Part shown: piece after piece, positions 33,218 through 43,011 of the stretch
Layout of the letters: each line of letters begins with the position of its first letter
Position numbering within the stretch: position 1 is the stretch's first letter
Notes under the pieces: model-generated
The model's input: only the letters and a program-made list of their open reading frames with translations
The model's database searches: none
What the model was told of the DNA's origin: nothing
Made by a program: the position numbers and the translations under genes
Assembly: GCA_028673005.1 (NCBI GenBank)
Contig: CM054120.1
Location: forward strand, 59,146,057-59,210,056
Reading direction: 5' to 3'
DNA from: Tanypteryx hageni
Lineage: Eukaryota > Arthropoda > Insecta > Odonata > Petaluridae
Length of the DNA: 64,000 nt

Positions 33218-33817
33218 CTATAGAATTATATCCTTGAATAATTTCCATAACGACTCAGCACCTGATCGTTCGGTCATATCACGGAAGCCAGGTAGTATTT
33301 TTCTTAGGCGCGACTTGAAGCTTGAAAAGTTTACCTTTCCAACCTGACACCCCTTGGGCCCGGCCTCCATCGAAGAGACGGGAGTGGGTAAGGGCGCAAT
33401 GGCTATGGAGTCGTCCTCCGACAACACCTCAAACCTATTACTGACAGGAAGGGGGTCCGCCGAAGCATTCCCATCTCCCTGCCTCTACAGCACCACCCCA
33501 CGATCTCCCCGAGTGGACACCACTCTCAACTCATCGGATTTCCCAGCTCGAGGACATTCAGCCCTCGGTAAGGAGTCAGAGTCAATCCTGATCGCTCTAC
33601 CGGCTACCGCACCCAGGCGAACCCGGGCCGCCAATTTGGCGCGGCGAACTTTCAGGGATGACCCCGCACCCCCCACACGAACCAAGGCTGCCTCGGACCT
33701 TTCCACCCTCTGAAGGAGGTCCGCAACCACCCTCTCCAGCTCCGTGATTCGTGCCATCATTGCCTCGCAACCAGCGGCGCACAAGAAGGAGGAAACGGGA
33801 GTCCTCGGTGAAGCCAT
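33218..33817 (-). pseudogene. LINE C ORF1/pre-RT fusion
   Basis: Same start (MASPRTPVSS) and coiled-coil-like segment as copy A. The frame shifts near 33485 (GVVL) and continues at 33427 (LSEDDSIAIAPLPTP) into the shared fusion GKVNFSSFKSRLRK and on to a TAG at about 33220. The esterase/endonuclease deletion junction is the same as in copy A. Confidence 0.8.
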
Positions 33818-34388
33818 CCTAAATTTACCTCATTTATATACTAACGCAAAAGAGTTACATTATTAAAACAAAAGCTGTAATGGGATATAGCTATAGAATT
33901 TTGTCTGTTTTAAAGCGGGGTCACTCTTCGTGTAGCGTACGAGAAAGGGTCAAACGCAGGTATAATGAGAAATGCGAAAACAACACAAACAAGGTTAGAT
34001 CACGCTCAGGAGATGGTAGTACACAACAACGAAAAATATAAATACTATGGAGCGTAAAACTAAACAACCTTACAAATATAACGAGAATATGCTATTACAC
34101 AATAACTACTATGATATAAATATTATTTTCTAAAGGAGAGAATGGAATTTCTAACAAGAAACTACGAGGATTAAAAGTTAGCTATTACGGTAGAGAAAAT
34201 GAAAACTATAACGTGGATGTTATAACAAAACTAATTACATAACTTAAACGAATGTTAAATAAAATTGCCGAAGGAAAACAATAGAATAAAGTAAATTGTT
34301 AGTTCTACTTACCACTACAGCTACTCTAATGCTACAGCTACTCTAGTCGCTCGAGGCTACGTAGGAGCTCGCAGGAGCAAGTGAAAGG

Positions 34389-35016
34389 CACGTCCGTTCA
34401 CTTCAACAGCCAGGTAAAGACTATGAAAATGAATAAATTTTAAAACTGAAACTAAATCATTTAGCGTAGTCGACTTTTCTGTTGCAATTGTTAGCGTAGA
34501 AATTAGAATTAATCATTTCATTTATTTGCATGAATATTTTATCATGCATATAATTTAATATTGAAAAAAATAAATCCGTACAGTTTTTGCTCATTCGTCG
34601 GCCGTTTTAAAAACTGTACTTATTGAAAAAGTATCACGAGTAGACAGTGCCTAACCAGGTTAAGATTGTGGTAATGGGAACCGGGTACAAGAGACACAAA
34701 AATTGAACGTCAAATTTAATTTAATGTTACGATGCTTCAGCGATCGAATCTAACCACCAATGTCAATGCCCCCTTAATAGCCCAAACGCTCCCCTAAAGT
34801 TAGTAGTCACCTCAAAGCCCCCCTGAATGGCAGTAGCACACCCATGAGGGGCGCTACCTCCCACGTTGGGAAACGCTGATCTAGATCATAAATAGCGCGT
34901 AACTTGTCCTTCAGAGAAAACAAAGCCGTGACCCTGACATTGCCAGATGCGCTAACAACCTCTCAACCGAGTCAGAAGGAATTGTGACGCATCCTCTTCA
35001 CTTCATAATCTCCTAT
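34389..35016. repeat. Mirror of 6253-6886, with hAT-like end
   Basis: Contains the complement of the hAT-type terminus (cccacgttgggaaacgctg at about 34860-34879, next to atctagat) and the shared flank up to the LINE tail. No gene. Confidence 0.55.
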
Positions 35017-35400
35017 TCCATCTACATCTACATGTTACTCTGCTATTCACCTAATTGGTGGGTGGCAGGGGGTGAAATGCACCATAATCTACCTAAAGAT
35101 TGTCTGTCGCAGGTTGAAATTTTCTATTGTGATCTCGTATTGTCCTCGGAAAGAACGAGCCTAGATAACGGTCCGTCCTACAATCGATCTCACGTATCTT
35201 GTCATCACGGTCGTTTCTACCTCTTTACGTTGATGCTTCAATTATTCCTACAACCTCGTCCTTTAACATTCCGATCTATATTTCTCCAGAAGCCGCAACC
35301 TTGAGTTCAATCTACGATCCTCCAGTGGTACCCAATTCAAATCCATATCTCTCATATTCCACTTACATTCTATTTCCTACCGACATTATAAATGTAGCAC
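35017..35400 (-). mobile_element. 5'-truncated LINE 3' end, mirror copy
   Basis: Minus-strand counterpart of 5890-6252: tail complement ccatctacatctacatg at its left edge, then the ccacccacca box and the degenerate RT end. Confidence 0.72.
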
Positions 35401-36369
35401 CGAGATTGTTGCATTGAATGAAATGGTGGGGCGTGCGATTTGAACATCTACGTTCGTAAGAGAAGAGGAGGGGTTAGGCAGTAAGAAAAGAACAATACAC
35501 CTTTCCCGTGTTCCGTAATCTTGACTTAGCCCGTTGCTTACAGCAAGTGTTCCACCTAAGCTCTGCGCGCTGCTTATGTAGGCCGTTGAAACTTCTCGCA
35601 CCTTCTGAGCATGATACACCCGACTAGACCTTTCTAGACCCTTCCGTATCTATGAATCATGCTCACATAAGCCTTTGTATAGGACGAGCTAGGCGCACAT
35701 ATCTCGTCCTGTAGCCTGCCTGATTTTCTGGGGTTTAGCACTGTTCAGTTTCTCCGCGTTGTCGTGGGACTCGTAGAGCGCTCGAAGAGGTACCTAATAG
35801 AAAACAAATATATTTACCTCTATAAATGCACAATAATACCCTCTCATTATAACGAATATACAGCGTATGTTATGCACTCCTTAGATAGTTGCATAATATT
35901 TCTAGAATAAAATAAATTGAGATAATATTTTATTGAAGATTGATATCTTCCTTAGGGAGGGGGGGTATTTACTCTATTACCCCCTTTTGTATCTTCCATT
36001 GAATAAGAGTGGGGTGGGTAAAAGAGAAAATGATAGGGAGTGAAAAATTAGGGATATATGATGAGAAGGGAAATAACAAGGTGTATGAGCTGAAGGTGAG
36101 GGGTGGTAATAGGGAAGAGGTGGAGTTTTAGGGTGATTAGAGGGAATGGGAGAGAAATTGGAGAGTGAGGTCGAGCTGAATGAGGATGGAGGAGGAAAAG
36201 TTGCCTTGAGGCAGGTAGGTCTGTCAAGAGTTTTATATATGGTTAAGAGTGATAAAAATTAAATTGAGGCAAACAGGAGTAAAATATGTTCTAAGAATTT
36301 TTAAAAAGTTATTATGAAATTTAAAACATCTACCATTAATTCAAGAACAAGCAAATAAAAATTATATGC
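35401..36369. repeat. Mirror of 4896-5889, non-coding
   Basis: The possible solo LTR (35401-35790) and the purine-rich tract (35985-36240) in reverse orientation. No gene seen. Confidence 0.55.
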
Positions 36370-36478
36370 TTGCCTCTGGTATCTCCAATAGCCACAACAA
36401 GGTTAAAAAACCATTTGAGCATTTCGGCTAAAAAGCAGCCGTCTTCAGTGGCAATATACCAAAAAGAACCTATTATAA

Positions 36479-36557
<79 letters not shown>

Positions 36558-37449
36558 TTATTTAAGCCCTTCGACATCAGAAAAATTTCTTACCTTTAGT
36601 AGGATTCGAACCACCTCAGGCTTGTACTGCTCTTCATGAGCAATGAATTAAAACAAATAGTACGTCACGTTGAGCATGACAAACTACTGAGAAATCTATC
36701 TATATATTTGTTGGTCAAGTTCTATAAAATTTATAAAGAATCGAAATAGAAAATCTAAATTTGGCAAGAATGCTTGATTCACATTTTAAAAGTGGTTGAC
36801 GAAAAAATATTTCGAAAAAAACCCGGGTTCGTCTCTAAGAAAGACTTTTCCATAAAATATCACGTAGACACCGATTTTAAGACGTGCAGGCTTTTATTTT
36901 TTTTTAGATATAAATTAAAAAGAATAAACCTACGATCTTAGGATCTAAACCATTTTAAAGAAAAAATATAAAGATTCTTATTCTGTTAATCTTTATCCGC
37001 CTACAGTTAGAAATACCTCATGTTAAACGTTTAATTCACATATGTTGAGGAAATCATTATATTTTAACGGGATGTTGCATTGCCAAATAGTTACATTGTA
37101 AATCCTCGAAATTCTATTGTTATTTCAATCCTTATGGGTGAAAGCGTGCTTTGAATTCTTTTAATACGAGAGAGAGAAAGAAGGAAGGAGAGGGAAATGA
37201 ATCGTTGCGTTATATGCGAGAAGGAATACATCCGAATGTACAACATTAATTATTGGCAAATTAAAATTACTTAGAATTATCGTAGGAGGTCGAAACCTCA
37301 ATCAACGAATGTATAAAAGAACGAAAGTGTGTTTACCTGCAATATATTTTTGAATACGCGTCGAATCGATCGACAAATCAGTTTTTAAAGTGAGAATTTG
37401 ACGCATAATTAGTGATTTGCGTTTTTGCCTGTTTTGTGTAATTTGGTAC
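36370..37449 (-). mobile_element. R1 repeat family, right copy
   Basis: Full-length on the minus strand, from ggtaccaaattac-type 5' sequence (37449) to ggtatctccaatagc (36370s). It keeps the 170 bp lost from the copy at 4009. B-box complement ggattcgaacc at 36602-36612; CTGAAGA-stem-GAAA complement at 36422-36448. Its 5' end is fused to the truncated polB, as in the left copy. Confidence 0.72.
36481..36552. repeat. (AT)n microsatellite
   Basis: The longest of the three R1 AT tracts, more than 30 units. Confidence 0.95.
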
Positions 37450-37454
37450 TTCAA

Positions 37455-38636
37455 ACGGGGAGAAGGGAAATCCTATTTTCTCTTTGTAGGACATATACAG
37501 AATGTAGCACGCAAAATGATTGTCCCCACAACTCTATCAACGATAGATAATTCACGGGAACATAGGTCACCGATGAGGTGAAACATACCGTCGTAAGAGG
37601 CTACATTATTCTGGAGATGGTAGAGTTGTTGGGTTATGAGGTTACATGCTATGATCCCTTAAAAAAAGAGGGTGGTAATTTTTCGGGGTGTATTAACAAT
37701 TTTTTTAAAATTAAGCAACATGCCAGTGGATGGCCTGACAGTTGTGTTACAGAAGATCAGAAATTATCATAGGTGTCGGGTATGATGTTGAAGGAGGTTG
37801 TATCATTAGTTTACGACTGCATAAAATTCAACGCGGGTCAGAGATCAACATCAAAGTTGATGTTAAACTCTCTTTAGGGTAAATTTGGCAAAAGAGAAGA
37901 TCTCACCTGTACAGTAATTGTAAATAATTCAGAGATGTATTTTAAAATTTTACAAACCGTAATTTTAAAGTGAATGAACTCCTTCCGATTACCGATGAAT
38001 TGATCTTTGTTAATTATGTAGATAAAATCGAATGTATGAAAACACATCCTAATGTCAGTGTCTCAATTGCTTGTTACACAACAGCACAAGGACGACTAGT
38101 ACTGAATGAATATTTGGAAAAGTTGGGAGAAAGGTCGCTCTATTGGGACACTGACAGTGTGACGATCACTGTAAAAAAAGGATTGGTCGCCACCGACCAG
38201 TTGTTACTTGGGAGATCTCACGGATGAGTTAGGAGAGTACGGTGAAGAATCGTGCATCTCCGAATTCGTTTCGGGGGGTCCAAAAACTTACGCCTATAAG
38301 TTGTTATGCGGCGGCGACCCTGCTTGTATAAAAACCATATGTAAGTTGAAGGGTATTTCGATAAATGCATCCAATTGCAATGAAGAGAAGCTTAAAGACA
38401 TGGTAGTGAATATTTTACCTCCGGTAACGATCAACATTCCCCAACAAATCCGCAGAACAAAGAAGCATGATGTGGTGTACCCGCACAGAGACAAAAGTAT
38501 ACCGCGTTGTATACACAAAAAGGCGGAGAGTTGGAGAGTATTGTACGTCACCGTATGGGTATGTGTGTGCATAGCATTTAAAATGTGTAATGCGTATAAT
38601 TTTTCTGAAGTGCTTTCCAGAACGTTGTATAATTAA
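37455..38636 (+). pseudogene. Protein-primed family B DNA polymerase, C-terminal half, broken
   Basis: The counterpart of 2821-4005. It opens in the Cys-containing LFPLCRT-like block, has TAG in GT*VTDEV (about 37561-37580), then VKHTVVRGYIILEMV to a TAG at 37771. A frame change is followed by KLMLNSL-TAG-GKFGKRED near 37855-37900, then [13 protein letters not shown] and YWDTDSV (motif C) in 37970-38227. [15 protein letters not shown] and EFVSGGPKTYAYK follow in 38208-38636. Motif A and the exonuclease are missing. Two TAG stops are shared with the left copy; the TAG at 37771 is private. Confidence 0.9.
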
Positions 38637-39107
38637 GGAGGGCCGTCACTCTTTTCGCAAATTAATATCAGGCTAAGAAAACGTTCCTGTTTGCAGATGT
38701 TATTTATTCATGTATTAATTATACTTATTCATGTAATTGCATGCCATATTTGCATTTTAATTTTATTTTGTAAATTTGTATTTATTATTATTGATGTAAA
38801 TTTATTTTTTTATGTAAATTTATTTTATATGCATATGTATATTGTACTTTCGTTTTTATCCTAAATTTATTCATGTTGCTGTTATGATTTTCTTATTTAT
38901 GTACTTATTTATTGTTTTTTTCAACCGTGTGTAGATTTTTTAATTAATTTTTCATTTTCATTCATTTAATTTGTATAGAGTACGAATCGTTATTCCAGAG
39001 CCTGATATATATGATAAAATAAAAATCATTGTGCAATGTAAAATATATTTTGTAGGGACATACACTGTTTTCATTTTGTAAATAAAGGTTTTCAGTTTAA
39101 AATAAGT
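38637..39107. other. AT-rich Polinton intergenic spacer
   Basis: Corresponds to 2360-2820. Long A/T runs with no coding signal. Confidence 0.7.
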
Positions 39108-40139
39108 GTGCAACTTCTGATGAAAACCCGAAACATTCACTTTACATTTTCACTCTTTATCATGTCGATCCCTTGGAAACATCCGTTCACGGCCACTTTG
39201 GCGGGTCCTGCAGGGTCCATTAAACATGTTTTCGTGGAAAAATTTATAAACGCAATCGATTCTATGGTCGATGTTAGAATTGAAGAGATTATTTGGTGTT
39301 ATTCAGAGGTGCAGTCTTTACCGATAAAATTGAGAAAGAACGCTAACGTTAAATTTTATAAAGGGGTTACAGATCTGGATGATTTGAGAAATGGGGATAA
39401 TGATTTACAACCACGGTCGCTTTATTTTTATACTAAGGGGTCTCATCACCGTGGGCTGAGTGTGATTATCATAACACAAAATTTATTTCATCAAGGGAAA
39501 GGTAGACGCGACATATCTCTCAATTCCTATTATATTTTATGCTTCAAAAATCCGAGAGATGGAGCTCAAATCTTACATCTTTCAAGACAAATTTACCCAG
39601 AAAACCCAAAATTCATTCAAGACGCTTTTAGAGGTGCCACCTCAAGACCTCACGGTTACATCTTATTTGACTTAAAACAGGGTACTCCTGATGAATATCG
39701 AATAAGAACAAAATACTTCCGAATGACGGAATCACCGAAGTTTTTATACCAAAACATAAAAACCGCAACGCTGAGAGGTATATTTCATTCGAAAAAGATG
39801 TCTCGCACGGATCGGAGCTGCCGTAATACCCTTAGAGCTCTCTGTTGTATCAAACCACTACAACGAATAGCGATTTTAAAAAAGACTGACAAAACTTTAA
39901 TCGAGGCGATTTGTGAATGTGTTCTCAACGTTTTGAAAGTTAACGTCTCTCCCAACTCGTGTCATAAACGCAAACTAGTTCGACACAAGAAGATCTTACG
40001 AAAACTAATCAGACGTGGCGAGTGCTGGAGAAAGAAGAGACGAGTCATAATACAGTCTGGTGGTTGTTTTCTCCCAATAATATTGGGTTCACTGGTTAGC
40101 GGGGCTGTAGGGTCATTATTTGGTCATCATCAACTTTAA
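39108..40139 (+). CDS. Packaging ATPase fused in frame to pX-like protein
   Basis: An open frame of 343 codons. Residues 1-230 are the A32/HerA-like ATPase (LAGPAGSIKHVF, LSVIIITQNLFHQGKGRRD, NPRDGAQILHLSRQIYP, HGYILFDLKQGTPDE). Residues from about 231 (MSRTDRSCRNTL...) are the basic pX-like protein ending in PIILGSLVSGAVGSLF. In the left copy a stop separates the two. The P-loop has lost the usual Ser/Thr after Lys (His here), and the segment for the Walker B acidic pair is absent, so the ATPase is likely dead despite the open frame. The last codons (GHHQL) come from the palindromic junction, not from the native gene. Confidence 0.85.
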   Translation: MQLLMKTRNIHFTFSLFIMSIPWKHPFTATLAGPAGSIKHVFVEKFINAIDSMVDVRIEEIIWCYSEVQSLPIKLRKNANVKFYKGVTDLDDLRNGDNDLQPRSLYFYTKGSHHRGLSVIIITQNLFHQGKGRRDISLNSYYILCFKNPRDGAQILHLSRQIYPENPKFIQDAFRGATSRPHGYILFDLKQGTPDEYRIRTKYFRMTESPKFLYQNIKTATLRGIFHSKKMSRTDRSCRNTLRALCCIKPLQRIAILKKTDKTLIEAICECVLNVLKVNVSPNSCHKRKLVRHKKILRKLIRRGECWRKKRRVIIQSGGCFLPIILGSLVSGAVGSLFGHHQL

Positions 40140-40378
40140 GTTTCGTTATTGGTAAGTATATAGGTTTTTTTCCTTTCGCCACCAGACTTAAATATTTTTG
40201 CAAAATTTCTTTATATTTATCCATTTCTCCAGATCTGTGACATCTTTGCTTGAAAAAGATGTCACAGATCTGGAGAAATGGATAAATATAAAGAAATTTT
40301 GCAAAAATATTTAAGTCTGGTGGCGAAAGGAAAAAAACCTATATACTTACCAATAACGAAACTTAAAGTTGATGATGA
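40124..40378. repeat. Perfect 124-bp inverted repeat with 7-bp spacer
   Basis: 40124-40247 and 40255-40378 are exact reverse complements separated by gcttgaa. The left Polinton copy has this sequence only once (about 1100-1225), in the orientation of the right half. The left half is therefore a new inverted copy that replaced the start of the pre-integrase ORF and altered the last codons of the pX-like gene. Confidence 0.95.
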
Positions 40379-40496
40379 GATAAATCCAAAAAGCGCTGAG
40401 ACGAGACCTCGTGGTAATGATATGACTGAAGAGCGGAGGAGCGACGCGTTTGCAGATAATTAAATTTTAAGCTCGGTACCGCAAACATTCCGGATT
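40255..40496 (+). pseudogene. Pre-integrase ORF, truncated at both ends
   Basis: The open part 40278-40463 (MDKYKEILQKYLSLVAKGKKPIYLPITK ... RRSDAFADN), then SSVPQTFR to the retroelement boundary. The N-terminus was lost to the inverted duplication, and the C-terminal half (about 600 bp, present at 377-964 in the left copy) was lost at the retroelement junction. Function unknown. Confidence 0.6.
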
Positions 40497-40599
40497 GTTG
40501 TTGTTGGGCGCTCGCTCCCCAGAATCCCAATTCCGCGACTGGTCCCGCCCGGGCGATCCCTCCCACCTATATACCAGAGTCAACCAATATGGAGCCGAT
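40497..40599 (-). repeat. Terminal direct repeat (3' in element sense)
   Basis: From gttgttgttgggcgctcg to aaccaatatggagccgat. 97 of 103 bases match 42909-43011. Contains tatata (40568-40573), which also reads as TATATA in the sense strand. Confidence 0.9.
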
Positions 40600-42048
40600 C
40601 TAGCATATAACCAGGAAGGACCGTCCGGGAAGGACGATCGGCTGGATTGAGATCCGAGGGAACGTACGCCCAAGACACATCATGTGCCAATTCTTTTATT
40701 AACTTGAAAAACATTTCACGATACATAGCATTGGTAAATAACAACCCTTTTCCTGCCTGGTTATCCAGCCAGCAGATAATTCTCCTATCAGCTGGGAGGT
40801 GGTGAGCTGCTGCTGTTGCCCCTCGTAGTGCGGCGTCGGCTTCTGCGTAGTAGATGGGCAACTCTTCTTCCAGGGGAAGAATTTCAGTCAGCTGTTGTTC
40901 CGGCAAAACCCAGGCTAGCTGCCAGCGTGTCGTGTCACTAAACACTACAAAAGGCCTTATGTTTTCACTTGCAAAACGTCTATGTTTCTGAAATAGGCCG
41001 TTTGCTCATGCATGTACTAACATACGATTGTCGCGTTTGTAGACGTCCGTGATAAGAAATTAGGGTAGGGCGAGAATATAGCAAGTCCAAGCTACAAATC
41101 CGGCTGCTTTAGGAATGTCTGCGGTGCGGATCTTGGGGCATATGGTTATGGCGTGGTGAAGTTTAGCTAAACTAGCTGGGGTTAACCATAGTTCTATCAG
41201 CCGCGTGTCGATAATTACTCCCAAATATTTAATGCGTTGCACTGGTTGTAATATACATTTCCGCATATTAAAGGAAATACCTAGATCTTCTTTTAAAATT
41301 TAACCACTCGTTGCACTAGCAAATTAGACAGATTAAAATCCACCAAAAGCCAATCATCTAGGTAACATAATAATTTTATTTTAAACATAGCAAACACTTT
41401 CTGTGCCACCGCTCTAGCCCAGCGTTGCATAATAGCTGGGGCTAGAGCGTGACCCATGGGTAATCTATTAAAACAATAAAAATTTCCATCAAGATAAATT
41501 CCATAAAACCGTCGATGGTCAGGACAAATCGGTATTTGGTAAAATGCATCTTCTAAATCTAACTTTGCCATAAAGGAACCAAAGGGAATGGTGAGCATTG
41601 CTTTGGCTGCGTCCCGTAACGAGAATTTAGGTTTGTTATAGGCACTGGTCCAAGGGGACAAATCATGAATTAGGCGATATCCACCGGAGGCCTTAGGGAT
41701 AAGTCTGGCCCGAAAAGCGCATTGAGGCTTTTGTTTGGACAGAATGCCTCGTCGTACAAATCTTTTTATGGTAAGTAATAACTCACGTGACGGTGGGGAT
41801 GGCACGTAGACGTGCGGCGCGTTTGCTGGCTTCGGGATGTTTGCTCCATTTACGAAAAGATCAAAAACTGAAGGGTCCGTGTAGGGGTATGGTTCCGGAA
41901 GCGGCAGCCATGCAGCGGATTCTGTAGGGACTGCTAATGGTGGCGCTGTCCTCAGCCAGTTATATGGGATGCCGCTATCTGGGATATCTTCTCCGTTGTC
42001 TGTGCTGTCTGCATCTGTAGAACGTCCGGAGTCACTGCCGTCGTCCAT
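40580..42048 (-). pseudogene. Reverse transcriptase-RNase H of compact retroelement
   Basis: RT segment 42048-41293: acidic leader (MDDGSDSGRSTDADSTDN), CAFRARLIPKASGGYRLIHDLS, KLDLEDAFYQIPICPDHRRF (motif A), FNRLPMGHALAPAIMQR (motif B), LLCYLDDWLLV (motif C, YLDD). The connection segment 41266-41060 is in another frame (IKYLGVIIDTRLIELWL). RNase H 40945-40580: FSDTTRWQLAW (Asp), YYAEADAALRGA (Glu), IICWLDNQAGKG (Asp), YVPSDLNPADRPSR (last Asp). Two frame breaks. The NPAD-x-PSR ending and YLDD with DWLL are unlike gypsy RNase H/RT. The C-terminus overlaps the terminal repeat. Confidence 0.85.
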
Positions 42049-42211
42049 GGCGGAGTCTTCAGGGGCCGATTCCCAGGTGACAGGGTCGGGGGGTTCGCCG
42101 CTGTCTTTCTAGTTGAGGAATTCCTCTTCTGGAAGGGGCTGGGGGAGGTCTTCCACGCGTTCAGTGTGGCAAAGCGACGCAGGTCCCGGCAAGTGAATGA
42201 CCGGGAGGTCC

Positions 42212-42925
42212 TCACCTTCTGGCGGCTCGTGGTCCGGAGCGGCCACGACCGCGTCCTCGGGGGGGCTGTGACGTTGATCTGGATGCGCGATAGGAGGAGG
42301 GTCTCGTTGGCTGTGAGACCACTATTACCTGTGGCTTTTTCCGAGGCTGTAGGTTTGGCGGGAGACGGAAAATATTCTCATCCTGTGGCGATGCTAGTTG
42401 GGAGGCTGTAGACCAGCCATGACGTGCGGCTACGCCTAAAATGCGTAACCGAGCGTAGAGGTATGCCTTAAGTGGGATAGGAAGGCGTTCCCATCGACTG
42501 GTCATATTCAGCAGGCTGGTGGCTTCATGCGCGTCTCTAGGGCGGAAGCGATTTGTGGCAATCGAATTCTTCACTATCAAGGCCAGCTGAAGTACTTCCG
42601 GGTATGGAGGCAGGTCATAGACTGGTGGTTCATCTTGTCGTAGCAAAGACCAGGTGGGTGGTGCGGAAGCGGAGGATGTAGTGGACAGGTTAGCAGTGGC
42701 GTGATGCTCAAGAAAATTCTGTAGTTGCTGAGACAGTGACTCAACTTTTTCCATCATGGCAGTTAATCGTGGGTCCTCGGAAAACAAGGTGGGAGAGTGT
42801 CTTCCCAAACGTACGGGAGACGTGCGTGGAGAAGAAGACGCCATTTGCAAGCCAAGTGGCGTGGTGAGATTGGCCCGGGTATGCACTTGCATATAACGAC
42901 TGGTGAGGGTTGTTGTTGGTCGCAC
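42212..42925 (-). CDS. Gag-like protein of compact retroelement
   Basis: An open frame of up to 237 codons. The first Met lies inside the terminal repeat; MQVHTRANLT (42892) and MASSSPRTSPV (42844) are alternative starts. It has a short coiled-coil-like segment (DPRLTAMMEKVESLSQQLQNF), a helical middle (EVLQLALIVKNSIATNRFRPRD, WERLPIPLKAYLYARLRILG), and an Arg/Gly-rich tail (PPRGRGRGRSGPR) that could bind nucleic acid. No CCHC knuckle. Position ahead of RT and the basic tail suggest a Gag/capsid role; this is inference. It ends directly before the RT frame. Confidence 0.55.
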   Translation of the reverse strand: MRPTTTLTSRYMQVHTRANLTTPLGLQMASSSPRTSPVRLGRHSPTLFSEDPRLTAMMEKVESLSQQLQNFLEHHATANLSTTSSASAPPTWSLLRQDEPPVYDLPPYPEVLQLALIVKNSIATNRFRPRDAHEATSLLNMTSRWERLPIPLKAYLYARLRILGVAARHGWSTASQLASPQDENIFRLPPNLQPRKKPQVIVVSQPTRPSSYRASRSTSQPPRGRGRGRSGPRAARR

Positions 42926-43011
42926 GCTCCCCAGAATCCCAATTCCGCGACTGGTCCCGCCCGAGCGATCCCTCCCGCCTATATACCAGAGTAAACCAAT
43001 AAGGAGCCGAT
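42909..43011 (-). repeat. Terminal direct repeat (5' in element sense)
   Basis: Partner of 40497-40599. Reads, in sense, from atcggctcc through ggtatatag, a TATA-like box suited to driving the Gag-like ORF, to caacaacaac. Confidence 0.9.

Larger units (their letters stand above)
32376..34388 (-). mobile_element. CR1-like LINE copy C (5' half, internally deleted)
   Basis: Minus-strand counterpart of LINE A: 5' UTR from about 34388, ATG at 33817, the same ORF1/pre-RT deletion junction, and the RT truncated after agg-tcatg at about 32395. The remaining bases to the foldback (gctgactgttgcatg) are unmatched. It is part of inverted duplication I, so it arose with that duplication rather than by its own retrotransposition. 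Confidence 0.85.
40497..43011 (-). mobile_element. Compact LTR-like retroelement, 2515 bp
   Basis: Bounded by 103-bp direct repeats with about six mismatches. Minus-strand order: terminal repeat, Gag-like ORF, RT, RNase H, terminal repeat. There is no recognisable integrase, aspartic protease, GIY-YIG nuclease or tyrosine recombinase, and the size leaves no room for one. It sits between pre-integrase and integrase sequence and replaces about 600 bp of Polinton (left-copy 390-970). No clear target duplication. RT and RNase H wording is unlike gypsy, copia or BEL and closer to DIRS- or hepadna-like types. It may be a non-autonomous or novel group. Confidence 0.75.
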
